Origin: Allocoleopsis franciscana PCC 7113 | Lineage (GTDB): Bacteria > Cyanobacteriota > Cyanobacteriia > Cyanobacteriales > Coleofasciculaceae | Direction: 5' to 3' | Assembly (NCBI RefSeq): GCF_000317515.1 | Contig: NC_019740.1 | Span: 1 to 64,000, forward strand | Length of the DNA stretch: 64,000 nucleotides | Shown: positions 16,431 to 25,489 of the stretch, piece by piece | Layout of the letters: each line of letters begins with the position of its first letter | How positions within the stretch are numbered: position 1 is the stretch's first letter | Notes under the pieces: model-generated | Seen by the model: the letters and a program-made list of their open reading frames with translations, nothing else | Databases searched by the model: none | Told to the model about the DNA's origin: nothing | Made by a program: the position numbers and the translations under genes

Positions 16431-17270
16431 ATGAAGCAGAATCGGATTGTCGAGCTGATCACAGACCCTACCAAAAATTTTCTGAGTTCATTTGTCGTTG
16501 GTACACTGCTATTCACAGTGATTTCTGATGGACTCTCTGCTTTGTTTTGGGAAACCTTTGGCGATTGGTTACAAACACAACTGGGTATTGAGAAAGCCAT
16601 ACTGCAAGCTGCAATCACCACAATCCTGATTCTCCTAATTTTGGTGGTTATCTATGCAACCAACTTTCCTCAATGGCTAAAACCTTTGATTGCGAAGTTT
16701 CCCATCTTCGGCATCAAAGTTCCTGATGACACTAACGTTGTCCCTCTCACAACAACATTTCCCGGACTGATTACAGCGATGAGTCTTAGAGAGGATTCTC
16801 CCGCCCAGCGAGTGATCGAGCATCACTGGAATCAAGGTCAAAAACCCCACTTGAAGCACTGCTGGCTGATTTGCACTAATCAGTCCTTGCCCTATGCCCA
16901 AAAAATGATCAAAAAACTGACGGATACAGGAATGACACAAACCGTCGAGTTTCACTACGGCAACTATGAGTTAGAAGACCTAGAGCATCCAGGGCAAAAG
17001 CTCAATCTGCTTGTGCCAGATGACGTGGTTGATGACCCCAACTATATCCGCAGGCTCGTGAACTGCATTTATGCCGATGCCAAGCACCAGGGATTAGAAG
17101 AATCTCAGCTAATTGCCGATTATACAGGTGCCACCAAATCAATGACAGTGGGCATTGTTCTTGCCTGTACTGCCCCGGAGCGGCAATTGCAATACATCAG
17201 CCAAATTACCGACCCACAAATGATGCAAGTCAAGATTTCCTACAAACTCAAGCCGCTCGAAGCAGGCTAA
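16431..17270 (+). CDS. Membrane-anchored CARF protein (two TM helices + CARF)
   Basis: 279 residues. There are two hydrophobic helices at about 18-40 and 57-78. A soluble domain from about 110 carries a CARF-like fold with HCWLICTNQSLPYA near 143 and the ligand-loop motif DYTGATKSM at 230-238 (usually D-TGGTK-M in CARF proteins). CARF domains bind the cyclic oligoadenylate made by type III Cas10. Fused to membrane helices, they can disturb the membrane when activated, as shown for Cam1. It is convergent with cas6 of the III-D locus and sits between array C and that operon. No nuclease domain is visible. Likely a cOA-gated membrane effector; the ligand is unknown. Confidence 0.8.
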   Translation: MKQNRIVELITDPTKNFLSSFVVGTLLFTVISDGLSALFWETFGDWLQTQLGIEKAILQAAITTILILLILVVIYATNFPQWLKPLIAKFPIFGIKVPDDTNVVPLTTTFPGLITAMSLREDSPAQRVIEHHWNQGQKPHLKHCWLICTNQSLPYAQKMIKKLTDTGMTQTVEFHYGNYELEDLEHPGQKLNLLVPDDVVDDPNYIRRLVNCIYADAKHQGLEESQLIADYTGATKSMTVGIVLACTAPERQLQYISQITDPQMMQVKISYKLKPLEAG

Positions 17271-18398
17271 TTACGCCAACTCTTCAGACTTCAAGCGGTG
17301 ACGTGCTCTTTTTACATAAGTTTTTACTGTCTCATAGGGCATATCTAGGTCTTGCGCGATCGCAATCAACGATTCCCCGGCCTCTTGCCTAGCCAAAATC
17401 GTCGCTTGAGTCTGGCAAACCTTAATCGCGCGATCGCCCCCTGTGCGTTTTTGACCTTGCATCAAAACGTCCGTTAGCTCCTCAACACGCTTTGCCAGCA
17501 GCGCTTGCGCCAGCAGCGTCTCAATCGAATTTGGCTTCGACAACCACCCCAAGCGCGTTTGTCCTAAACCAAATGTAGTTTTGTGACCCGTACCGCAGTA
17601 AGGTGCGAGTTGACCTAGCGCTGTAAATAGCCGTTGAAAATGCCGTTGCTTAGTCGCCTCACTCGTCAAGCTATACTCAACTGCCCCCAAAAACCCCGTT
17701 ACCTTCCCCTGCTTCCCCGCTGCCACCTTCACCGACTCCAACTGATGGCGACTAATCAGCACCGACTCATCCACCCACGCCAGAAACGCTTCGTCATCAG
17801 AGGGCATCCCTGAAAACTCATTCCAACGGCGCAAGTAGCTGTGAAACACATTCACCGGCCAAGGCAACGGCAGATGATGACCCTTGCGGCGAAAACTGGT
17901 GGGGGTAAGAAAGCTCAGAGTTAGAGTCTTGGCGATTTCAGCCTGGTAGAGTTGAGCATAAGTTGTCGGTGGGAGGGCAAAAGCAACGGACTGAATTTGC
18001 AACGGAGCATACCGCAGTTCAATCGCTGGCGGTAAATGTTCCAACCAATGCCCCAACCACTGCACCACAGTTGGAGAGAAGGCTGTAACCGTCCAGTAAT
18101 AAGTCTGGTCAGAAAGAAGCTGTAGCTGCCCCCCGGTTGTTGTATCCATTTTTCCGTCTAACCCAGAAATGGTGAAGGGCTTTTTCGACTCATCATCGTG
18201 GAGGGAGGCGGAGAGTTGGGGGTCATGCGATCGCACCTGGTCTAAAAACCAGGCGTGGAGAGTCTTGGTATATTCGGGATAAAGCGTTGCAGCCTTTTGG
18301 GGGATGACCTCAAACACCAAACCCACCAGTTCGGTTGAGCTTGGCCAGGTGAGGTTCGGTTCTCCTGCTTGGTCTTTTTTAAGGGAACGTTGCGCCAT
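17271..18398 (-). CDS. cas6: Cas6 crRNA endonuclease with C-terminal HTH
   Basis: 375 residues. The RAMP-fold Cas6 shows LTLSFLTPTSFRRKG in the middle and the Gly-rich loop CGTGHKTTFGLGQTRLGW near residues 272-290. About 85 residues follow, ending in a helix-turn-helix (SLIAIAQDLDMPYETVKTYV, then KRARHRL) like sigma region 4. Cas6 cuts pre-crRNA inside the repeat. It is the only complete cas6 here, since the one in the type I remnant has lost its N-terminal half. The HTH tail could mean DNA binding or autoregulation, which is inferred. It is 180 bp after the last gene of the III-D operon. Confidence 0.9.
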   Translation of the reverse strand: MAQRSLKKDQAGEPNLTWPSSTELVGLVFEVIPQKAATLYPEYTKTLHAWFLDQVRSHDPQLSASLHDDESKKPFTISGLDGKMDTTTGGQLQLLSDQTYYWTVTAFSPTVVQWLGHWLEHLPPAIELRYAPLQIQSVAFALPPTTYAQLYQAEIAKTLTLSFLTPTSFRRKGHHLPLPWPVNVFHSYLRRWNEFSGMPSDDEAFLAWVDESVLISRHQLESVKVAAGKQGKVTGFLGAVEYSLTSEATKQRHFQRLFTALGQLAPYCGTGHKTTFGLGQTRLGWLSKPNSIETLLAQALLAKRVEELTDVLMQGQKRTGGDRAIKVCQTQATILARQEAGESLIAIAQDLDMPYETVKTYVKRARHRLKSEELA

Positions 18399-18578
18399 AG
18401 CCCCATTCTAAAAGAACTTTATCTCCTTTCCGTCCCCTGGTCAGGATTTATTTATCTGCAAGCCTTGATGAATTAAAGGATATTGTAGGTTAAACTTTGG
18501 TTTCTGTCCCCCAATAGGATTTCTACTCTCCACACTCCCCAAAAACCAGCAGCAATGACTCAAGAAACAAAAAGGGGA

Positions 18579-19199
18579 CTAATCCACACATTTAACGCTT
18601 TTGATACTTCCATTTTGGAGAGCTGTAATCTTGACTTGAACCGTCTGTTTTTCAACTAAAGAACTTGCCTTTTTCGGCTCTTTTTCTGTCAGTTTAATGA
18701 CTCCCAAAATCTCGTAAGTTACTTTATTTCCTTTAATTTTGAGTACCTTAGCCTCTAAGATTTGGTTGAGCGCAAACGCTTGAGATTGGGTGACTTCAGC
18801 AATTTCCGCTTGCCGCACTGACTCGATAACTGGCGCAGTAATTTCCCCAATTGACCCAGCATTAGCGTAATAACGCATCAGACGAGATGCCCAACCCAAA
18901 ATTTGCAGCATAGCCGCTACATCATCTTTGTATGCTTTGAGATATTGGCTACAAGCCTTTTCGATACTGTCGTAATAATCAGAAGTGCGCTGGCTATGGC
19001 CAATATGTCTGCCATTTTTTGCCAGCGTCTTGAGATAATCGAAAAATCTTGACCCTGCATTTTCTCGGTCAGAGTAAGCACGCAGATATGCGATCGCTTT
19101 TCCCAGTTCATTCACATCTGCGTTCTCTTTCACCAGGATTTGTGCGATCGTATGAGCCATCTGCCATTGAATTTCGGTAAGATTTTCAGTTACCAGCAT
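18579..19199 (-). CDS. Helical III-D operon protein (possible small-subunit-like)
   Basis: 206 residues that I cannot assign with certainty. The first 120 are helical (KAIAYLRAYSDRENAGSRFF, YLKTLAKNGRHIGHSQRTSD), resembling Csm2/Cmr5-type Cas11 small subunits. After about residue 135 the protein turns to beta-rich sequence (ILEAKVLKIKGNKVTYEILG). Its ATG directly abuts the stop of the preceding RAMP gene, so it is the last member of the cas10 operon. A second, shorter small-subunit candidate is at 25076-25489. Confidence 0.6.
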   Translation of the reverse strand: MLVTENLTEIQWQMAHTIAQILVKENADVNELGKAIAYLRAYSDRENAGSRFFDYLKTLAKNGRHIGHSQRTSDYYDSIEKACSQYLKAYKDDVAAMLQILGWASRLMRYYANAGSIGEITAPVIESVRQAEIAEVTQSQAFALNQILEAKVLKIKGNKVTYEILGVIKLTEKEPKKASSLVEKQTVQVKITALQNGSIKSVKCVD

Positions 19200-20306
19200 T
19201 TAGTACACTCCTTCTGGGGGTTCCCGATCTGTAGGCCACTTCAGCACTTGTTTTAGCTCTTGTAGCTGCTTATCTTGCACCAGCTTCTGAGTGTGTGCGG
19301 CTTGAATTGCAGTTTGGATGAACTGCTCTAACATTTTCCCGGTAAGGGAGTCAGGTTGGGAGTCGTAAGAGCAATAGCGATCGCGCCACTCCTGCTTATT
19401 GTTAATCCGTTTAATTTCAGTAACATCCACAACCATCGTCCCCATCCCAACTGGCTTACCCCCGCCAACCTTAAGGGCAATGGGATTTTTCGGGTCTTGC
19501 CCCAATACAATCAACAAGGTTCCCAACTCAGCAGGAGTCAAATTCATAAACCGCAGTTGAGTCGTAAATGTATACTCTTTACTTGCCTGCTGCACCGGAA
19601 TTCCTTGCTGCTGACCTTTGTCAACTGCTTTAACCGCATGGTAATAAAACTTGCGTCCCGCGACTTTCCCCTGTTGATTAAAATACGCCTTTCTTTCATC
19701 AGGTCGAGGACGATAGAGTGAGGGCATAAATCCGGTACTAAAGCCAGTTGTTTCACACTTGGCATCCGTAAAATGAACCAGTCCCTGCCAATCCATTGCC
19801 CCAAAAACTTGACAAGCTGGACAGACTGTTAACTGATTTCTTTGACGATTAATTGTGCATTCTTGATAGCCAGAGGGAATCTGGCTTTGATACTTGCGAG
19901 TGACTTTACACAAACAGCTACGAGTAATCGCCTCATAAGTTGAGCGCACGACACCCTTGAAAGAACTTCCAGGAATCAGCAGCTTTTGATTGCCTTCGAT
20001 TGAGGTTTTAATTAAAGGAATACTCCGAGTTTTGTCGGACAAATCGCTACCCATCGCCACCACCCCAGACGCGATAAAGGAGGCAGTTTTCACGGTTAAG
20101 CGCAGGGAGATTTTGCCAGATATGCGATCGCTTTTAAACCGTTCTTGTCCTGCTGGTTGAGCTTTTTCGGGTGATTGGGTGGGCAGGGAAACTAACTCGT
20201 AGGGTTTTGGAGCAACGAGTCCTGTAGGTGCATTAGCTGAGTTCGGTCGAGTGGGTCGAGTGGAAGGTGATACAGGTCGAGGGGATTGAGGTCGATTGTT
20301 CGTCAT
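19200..20306 (-). CDS. III-D RAMP protein (Cas7-like) with Cys motifs
   Basis: 368 residues. A Pro/Ser-rich, probably disordered N-terminus (1-60) is followed by a RAMP domain: the loop IPGSSFKGVVRSTYE near residue 110 and the Gly-rich loop VGGGKPVGMGTM near 285. CLCK (about 131-134) and CPACQVFG (about 161-168) supply four Cys that may bind zinc. RAMP proteins of this kind line the crRNA backbone in type III complexes. The start overlaps the csx19 stop by 4 bp. I cannot say whether it replaces Csm3, Csm5 or Cmr6. Confidence 0.8.
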   Translation of the reverse strand: MTNNRPQSPRPVSPSTRPTRPNSANAPTGLVAPKPYELVSLPTQSPEKAQPAGQERFKSDRISGKISLRLTVKTASFIASGVVAMGSDLSDKTRSIPLIKTSIEGNQKLLIPGSSFKGVVRSTYEAITRSCLCKVTRKYQSQIPSGYQECTINRQRNQLTVCPACQVFGAMDWQGLVHFTDAKCETTGFSTGFMPSLYRPRPDERKAYFNQQGKVAGRKFYYHAVKAVDKGQQQGIPVQQASKEYTFTTQLRFMNLTPAELGTLLIVLGQDPKNPIALKVGGGKPVGMGTMVVDVTEIKRINNKQEWRDRYCSYDSQPDSLTGKMLEQFIQTAIQAAHTQKLVQDKQLQELKQVLKWPTDREPPEGVY

Positions 20307-20743
20307 TGCTTTTTCGCTACAGTTAGAGCAACAAAATGTACCGTCGCAGTATCGGCATCCATAAAGTAACGCTGGGCTACATCAACATTTGTTGAGGATA
20401 GTCCTTTGGGAAAACGGGTTTCGGTAGCGGGGTAAATATGAGCGTCCCGTTGCTGGGTTTCCCATTTCTGCCCAATGGGTTTAAATCCGGGTTCAGCACC
20501 TGTGGTACTCAAAAGAAGAACGCTGAAGTGCTGCCCTTGTTGTTTCCAGCGCAATTCGCGATCATAATTAAACATCTGCCCCTCTGGAGAAGGAAACTCA
20601 TTCGGCAGTTGTCCTACAATTCCACTAACTTTATGAGGCCAACGCAGGAAATAATAGTTAGGCTGAGTTGATGACTGTTGCAATAAATTTTTCAACTCCT
20701 CTACTGTTAGAAGTTGTTCTTTAACACCGACAAACGGATTCAT
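20303..20743 (-). CDS. csx19: Csx19-like type III-D protein
   Basis: 146 residues from MNPFVGVKEQ. This start is chosen because its ATG overlaps the stop of the upstream RAMP gene (ATGA at 20740-20743). Small Csx19 proteins occur with Csx10 in type III-D loci. Features that fit are YYFLRWPHKVSGIVG, the length, and the place between RAMP genes. The match is from memory of the family, without clear catalytic motifs, so the name is tentative. The role in the complex is unknown. Confidence 0.6.
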   Translation of the reverse strand: MNPFVGVKEQLLTVEELKNLLQQSSTQPNYYFLRWPHKVSGIVGQLPNEFPSPEGQMFNYDRELRWKQQGQHFSVLLLSTTGAEPGFKPIGQKWETQQRDAHIYPATETRFPKGLSSTNVDVAQRYFMDADTATVHFVALTVAKKQ

Positions 20744-21693
20744 GCCGCTGCTCCTTCCAATATTCGACACCAAGAGCGAACTGCCTTGATAAACAAATCC
20801 TGTACTTGGTTATCTCCCTGCCAGTTCAACTGTACCCCAAAACCGAGAGGCATTGATTCAGCAGCAATAGGAGTTTCTTGTATATCAGCAGCAGGAAAAC
20901 CGTAGCGTTCTCGTTCCTGATTTTCCAGAAATACTCCAGCCCCTAGCAGCGAGGTGTGAGACCATTGTTGTTGTCCTCCCAGACTGCGAATTTGTTGATT
21001 TTCTAAGATGCAGCCGGGATATTGAACAACTGCTGAGTTAAGTTTCACCTCAACCATCCCTAAACCGCGAGACTTGGCAAAGCCTAAACCAAACCAACCC
21101 TCATTTAAGTCTCGCAATACTAAACCAATTAACCCCAACTGAGCCAAAGAGAAGTTTTTCAGGTGAATTTTAGTGCGGAATTCACCAGATGTGCAAACTT
21201 GGTAATTAAACGGCCCCACAGCGACAGAACCAAACACCCGGTCAATCGCCACCCCATTACGTTCTTCAACCTTTAATTGCTTGGGGTCAACTGGATAGGC
21301 ATCTTCAATTCTGACCCGACTGGCAATTGAAGTATTACCAAACATTTGGTCGGTGAAGGAAGAGAGTCGATAAATATCTTTTGGGTCTGAAAGAGCGTCA
21401 AGATATTTTAATTCATCTAGATTGAGAGGATTACTTGCCCATAGAGCATTTCCATTGGTAGGGCGTTTATCTCTACCCACTGTCCTTACAATCCTCTCAG
21501 CATGGGCGCGAATGGCTCCTTTAAGAGAACTTCCCGGCAAATAAATGGAGCGTCCCCCTGCATGATATGTTTCCACAAATTCCATATCCGGTTTAGTGGG
21601 GTCAGCACCCTCTTTGCCAGATTTAATTAGAATTGGGCCGCAGGGTACTAGGGTTAAATCAATTGTGCATTGATTTACAAATCGTTTGTGCAT
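20740..21693 (-). CDS. III-D RAMP protein (Csm3/Csm5-like)
   Basis: 317 residues with one RAMP domain. YLPGSSLKGAIRAHAERIVR is near residue 55, NGVAIDRVFGSVAVGPFNYQ near 145, and the Gly-rich loop LGFAKSRGLGMVEVK near 200. The VAIDR segment is the usual crRNA-guided target-cleavage neighbourhood in Csm3-type proteins, with an Asp available. The operon order and the 4-bp overlap with csx19 fit a backbone subunit of the III-D effector. Confidence 0.85.
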   Translation of the reverse strand: MHKRFVNQCTIDLTLVPCGPILIKSGKEGADPTKPDMEFVETYHAGGRSIYLPGSSLKGAIRAHAERIVRTVGRDKRPTNGNALWASNPLNLDELKYLDALSDPKDIYRLSSFTDQMFGNTSIASRVRIEDAYPVDPKQLKVEERNGVAIDRVFGSVAVGPFNYQVCTSGEFRTKIHLKNFSLAQLGLIGLVLRDLNEGWFGLGFAKSRGLGMVEVKLNSAVVQYPGCILENQQIRSLGGQQQWSHTSLLGAGVFLENQERERYGFPAADIQETPIAAESMPLGFGVQLNWQGDNQVQDLFIKAVRSWCRILEGAAA

Positions 21694-21722
21694 GGCTAAG
21701 TCATTTAAGAGATAATTAAAAA

Positions 21723-22343
21723 TTAAATGCCTACTAACTCATTAAGCTGAATTTCGCATTGTTGAAATACATAGTTAACAGCAGCAAAAAGTTTATCGAG
21801 TTCATAAATTGTGTAAGGAGTAACATTTTGAGTAAAAATCTGCCCTTCTAGCTTGCCAAATTGCCATGTTGCTCCATTAGAGACAATTGCAAATATAGTA
21901 ATCTTTACTTCGTCATTTAATCTTTGTGCTGCAACCATTTCAGCTAAACACTGCGCCCACCCTTCGTCGAATTTGTCTTGCTTTGCCTCAACTAATAGAA
22001 AATAAGGCTTGCCAAACACAAATTTCCCTAAAGGAGAACGTTTAGCCAAAATATATTCAGGAAAACCTGAAAGATTCTCATCGTAGGTAAGTGACTTATG
22101 GCTCCAGAGAACAAACTTACTATAATAAAGTTTCCAGACTTCTTTGATAACTGGATATATCAAGTTTTCACAAATAGCAAACTCGGAATTGTCTACAACA
22201 GCTTCTCGTATCATAAATTCCAAGTCTTCCCGAAAATAATCAGGGATACTAAAGTTAGCTGCTCCCATGAAATTAGCTGTGGTGTAAGTGACTTGAAATT
22301 CTTGAAGAACTTCACCGATGTCTTTATAACTGCTGAACCCCAT
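21723..22343 (-). CDS. PD-(D/E)XK-type nuclease-like protein, copy 1
   Basis: 206 residues. The core FLLVEAKQDKFDEGWAQCLAE near residue 117 has the E-x-K of a restriction-endonuclease fold. An acidic YDENLSGFPEYILAKR lies about 25 residues earlier. It is one of three paralogues here (also 22371-22991 and 43729-44349). Two of them stand in tandem inside the III-D operon, between RAMP genes. Many cyanobacteria carry this family, and I know no established function. An accessory nuclease role is inferred from context only. Confidence 0.7.
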   Translation of the reverse strand: MGFSSYKDIGEVLQEFQVTYTTANFMGAANFSIPDYFREDLEFMIREAVVDNSEFAICENLIYPVIKEVWKLYYSKFVLWSHKSLTYDENLSGFPEYILAKRSPLGKFVFGKPYFLLVEAKQDKFDEGWAQCLAEMVAAQRLNDEVKITIFAIVSNGATWQFGKLEGQIFTQNVTPYTIYELDKLFAAVNYVFQQCEIQLNELVGI

Positions 22344-22370
22344 ATTAACCTCCCTAAGTGTTATTGAGCA

Positions 22371-22991
22371 TTAAGTTACTACTAATTGACTGAATTGCAA
22401 TTCACACTGTTGAAAAACATAGTTGACCGCAGCAAATAACTTATCTAGCTCCTGAATCGTGTAGAAAGTTTTATTCAGGGTAAAAATATTAGTTTTGAGT
22501 TTGCCAAATTGCCAGCGATCGCCATTGGAAACAATACCAAAGATGAGAATTCGTAGTTCATCATTAAGTCGCTGTGCCGCCACCATTTCAGCTAGACACT
22601 GCGCCCACCCTTCGTCGAATTTATCTTGCTTTGCCTCAACTAATAAGAAATAAGGTTTGTCAAACACGACTTTCCCCAAAGGAGAACGTCGAGCTAAAAT
22701 ATATTCAGGAAATCCGGAAAGATTCTCATCGTAAGTCAGTGACTTATGACCCCATAAAACGAAGTTGCTACGATAGTATTTCCAAACTTCTTTAAGAATT
22801 GGATAAATTAGATTTTCGCAAATTGAAAATTCTGAAGCACTAGGTACTCCATCTTGCATAACGGTTTCTAGGTCTTCTCTAAAGTAGTCAGATATACTAA
22901 ATTCAACTTTATGAATGAAGTTGGCTTCGGTGTAGGTAATTTGAAATTCCTTGAGAACTGTAGCGATATCTTTATAATTACTGAAAGCCAT
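22371..22991 (-). CDS. PD-(D/E)XK-type nuclease-like protein, copy 2
   Basis: 206 residues, same length and layout as the next gene downstream (21723-22343). It shares SYKDI near the start, ENLIYPxxKEVWK, SLTYDENLSGFPEYILA, and FLLVEAKQDKFDEGWAQCLA. The divergence lies mainly in the first 50 residues and in the C-terminal third, so the tandem is not a very recent duplication. The ATG overlaps the end of the upstream RAMP gene by 14 bp, and a GGAGG-like site precedes it, so it is translated with the effector operon. Confidence 0.7.
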   Translation of the reverse strand: MAFSNYKDIATVLKEFQITYTEANFIHKVEFSISDYFREDLETVMQDGVPSASEFSICENLIYPILKEVWKYYRSNFVLWGHKSLTYDENLSGFPEYILARRSPLGKVVFDKPYFLLVEAKQDKFDEGWAQCLAEMVAAQRLNDELRILIFGIVSNGDRWQFGKLKTNIFTLNKTFYTIQELDKLFAAVNYVFQQCELQFSQLVVT

Positions 22992-23871
22992 CTTGACCTC
23001 CTGAAGACGTTGATAAGGTAGATTGCTGAGAAAGAGTTTGCCTTAAATAATGGATGAGAGCCTCTGTCCAATCATGCTTATGTGCTTCTAACTGTTCTGA
23101 AGTAAACAGATAATGGTTTTTATCTCCTTGAACTAGCCTTTTCAAGTAGTCCAATAATTCTTGCGGTTTATCCTCTGGATAGTCAAACCACCACATCTGG
23201 TTAATATCTAGTTTGACAACGCCTAAGCCACGAGAACGTCCTCCTCCTAACGGAATTTGCTCGGTTTCAAACTGGTGCAAACCAATCATCAACAAGCCCA
23301 GTTCCCACTCTTGGGCATTTTCTACAACAGCTTTAAACTCAAATTGTGTCCCAGCAGGTACAACTTGGTAGTCATAAAGTTTGCCATCCGCCGCTGTTTC
23401 TGTGTCTCTATCAATAGCAACCCCATCTCGTTCTTGATACTGTCCAAACCAATTTTCAGGTAATACGGTTAAGTCTCGGACTTGGAATTTACTAGCAATC
23501 CAGGGAGAGCCAAAAAGGTGAGAAACAAGGTCGGTGTTTTGCACAATTGCTGCTGTCAGAGCTGCATCAGTGGTGTTCTGCTCCTTCAATGACTTCATCT
23601 CTGTGGAGGTAATTGACCACTCCTCTTCTATGGCAGGATTGGCGACTAAAGAGCGATCGCTCCCGACAATGCCACGCAGGAAGCTTTCGAGACGCGATCG
23701 CAACGCCCCCTTAAAACTCGCTCCCGGAATCAACGGACGACCAAACGCATCTTTAATTACAGGTAAATCCGAACCAATGGGTTCAGTGGAACGCCCTGCA
23801 CTAATTCTTAATGCTGTAACTGTTGTCAGGGTTCCAATTATTTCTAATCGATTTTTGAAAATTTCAAACAT
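22978..23871 (-). CDS. III-D RAMP protein (Csm3-like)
   Basis: 297 residues. IPGASFKGALRSRLESFLRG is near residue 50, RDGVAIDRDTETAADGKLYD near 148, and the Gly-rich loop LGGGRSRGLGVVKLDI near 210. The C-terminal tail after about 265 is Ser/Thr-rich and probably loose. It is an effector backbone RAMP. The VAIDR and GGGRSRG motifs match the other Csm3-like proteins of this operon, so the locus has at least three Csm3-like subunits besides Csx10. Confidence 0.85.
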   Translation of the reverse strand: MFEIFKNRLEIIGTLTTVTALRISAGRSTEPIGSDLPVIKDAFGRPLIPGASFKGALRSRLESFLRGIVGSDRSLVANPAIEEEWSITSTEMKSLKEQNTTDAALTAAIVQNTDLVSHLFGSPWIASKFQVRDLTVLPENWFGQYQERDGVAIDRDTETAADGKLYDYQVVPAGTQFEFKAVVENAQEWELGLLMIGLHQFETEQIPLGGGRSRGLGVVKLDINQMWWFDYPEDKPQELLDYLKRLVQGDKNHYLFTSEQLEAHKHDWTEALIHYLRQTLSQQSTLSTSSGGQDGFQ

Positions 23872-23908
23872 GAGTTCACCTATATATTAATGCTAATTCA
23901 GCCTTAGG

Positions 23909-25030
23909 TTAATCCACGAAATCCATTCGCATGAAAGGGGAATACGTTCGTCGTTCAGTATCAGGATTAACCTTAACTGTACTTGCATAGTTTGAGCCTT
24001 CCTGGTCTTCACGGATTGCTCTCCACACCAACATACGCCAACCTTCCACAGATACTAAATAGCGATCAGTCGTTCTACCAGGTTTGAGCCAGCGCAATCC
24101 ATTACCAACATTAATATGTTCTGATAGCTGAAAAGCATCTTTGGAAGTAGCAACTCGTAACAGAAAGCGAAATGGGTCACAGTCATCTAGTTTTGCCAGA
24201 TTATCGAAACAATCTCTGATAGCCTTTTGAGAAAGAAAGGGAACTAAAGCTGAAGGACTACGCATCTCCTCAAGGAACAAGAAACCTACAGCAGAGAGAG
24301 TCACCTGTCCGTTGGAAAACTCAACTAGCGATTCAAACCATGATCTTTCAGCATAAGGAACGCTATTTTCCCATTCTGCTTGAGTAATTGCTGTCTCGCG
24401 CTCAATTGTTTCAAATAAACTTCTATAGGCTTCAAATTGTGAGCGCTTAAACTCTACAGGAAGTGGAGGTAATTCGAGCAATGTAGTTGACTGCTCAAAA
24501 ATATAGTCGCACTTGACTCCTTTTAACATTCCCAATAGAACCGTGTAAGGAACCAGTGCTTTATATCCTCCAGTAGGGTTCAAAATAATATTACTTGCCC
24601 CATAGTTATTCACTTCCCTAATAATATGTCGTACAAATTCAATAACGCCTGTTGTACGGAAAATATCAGCATCTAAAACTTGCAACCCTTTAACTTTTTC
24701 TACTTTAACATCTACACCCTTCCAGTACTGCTCTAGATATTTTTTAACTGCAATAGCGCAACAATATCCATCCTCGGTACTGGAAGCCAACAAAATTATT
24801 TTATCCCGTTCAGTAATGCCAATCCGAACAAGAGAATGAATTTCTGCTGATAAATTATTTTTCAAACTTTCTCCTTCTGGACTGAATTCGCGGAAGGTAG
24901 AAAATAAAGTTTCAGCAGCATCTTCAACACTCGGTTTCTGTTTAACCCAATTAGTTAGATCAGAGGGTCTAACTCCTGAAACTTTTCTTGCCGCGCTGAT
25001 ACCTACAGAACATATAACTGTCTTAGTCAC
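23909..25030 (-). CDS. CARF-domain protein (TIGR02619/APE2256-like)
   Basis: 373 residues. The N-terminal CARF domain has VICSVG at 5-10, LASSTEDGY at 81-89, and the ligand-loop motif NPTGGYK at 151-157. The C-terminal half is mixed helical/beta with no HEPN RxxxxH that I can see. CARF proteins of this group bind cyclic oligoadenylates. Some are effectors and others are ring nucleases or regulators. Being embedded in the cas10 operon makes cOA sensing very likely; the output is unknown. Confidence 0.8.
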   Translation of the reverse strand: MTKTVICSVGISAARKVSGVRPSDLTNWVKQKPSVEDAAETLFSTFREFSPEGESLKNNLSAEIHSLVRIGITERDKIILLASSTEDGYCCAIAVKKYLEQYWKGVDVKVEKVKGLQVLDADIFRTTGVIEFVRHIIREVNNYGASNIILNPTGGYKALVPYTVLLGMLKGVKCDYIFEQSTTLLELPPLPVEFKRSQFEAYRSLFETIERETAITQAEWENSVPYAERSWFESLVEFSNGQVTLSAVGFLFLEEMRSPSALVPFLSQKAIRDCFDNLAKLDDCDPFRFLLRVATSKDAFQLSEHINVGNGLRWLKPGRTTDRYLVSVEGWRMLVWRAIREDQEGSNYASTVKVNPDTERRTYSPFMRMDFVD

Positions 25031-25075
25031 CTAAAAACCTCCTATTAAATTTATGTAGTACTACGGCAATGATAA

Positions 25076-25489
25076 TCAGAGGCTTTTACCATCTTTCAAA
25101 TACTTGAGGTAACGAGAGCCATAACCTAAATAACGTCGAATTAGTTCTAACCAAATGGGTTTGAAGTCACCTTGAGAAGACTCAGCAATGGATTGAGCAG
25201 TTTTCTTGATGTTTCCATCAATATCTTGAACAATTTTCTCTGCTAGAGAGTCTTTACCTCTGCCCCATTTTTTATCTCGCCCTACTTGGTAGCGAAGAAA
25301 GTTTTTAATGACTTCTGTGCTATCAGTGGTATCAGAGACACGGAGTAGGTTGCGAAATTGAGATTCTTCTAAGTCACCATATTTAGTATTATCCAGAGCA
25401 GCTTGAATCCATATCACCAAATTGTCTTCAGCTTGACGAATGCCTTTTTGCACCTGCAACTCTATTTTGTTTTCTGTTGGTAAACTCAT
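25076..25489 (-). CDS. Type III small subunit (Csm2/Cas11-like)
   Basis: 137 residues, all-helical by composition (LRVSDTTDSTEVIKNFLRYQ, then VGRDKKWG, and a C-terminal YLGYGSRYLKYL). The size and the position between csx10 and the CARF gene fit a Cas11-type small subunit. Its ATG overlaps the csx10 stop by 4 bp (25486-25489). Such proteins form the belly filament facing the target RNA. The name rests on context and composition, not on a unique motif. Confidence 0.65.
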   Translation of the reverse strand: MSLPTENKIELQVQKGIRQAEDNLVIWIQAALDNTKYGDLEESQFRNLLRVSDTTDSTEVIKNFLRYQVGRDKKWGRGKDSLAEKIVQDIDGNIKKTAQSIAESSQGDFKPIWLELIRRYLGYGSRYLKYLKDGKSL

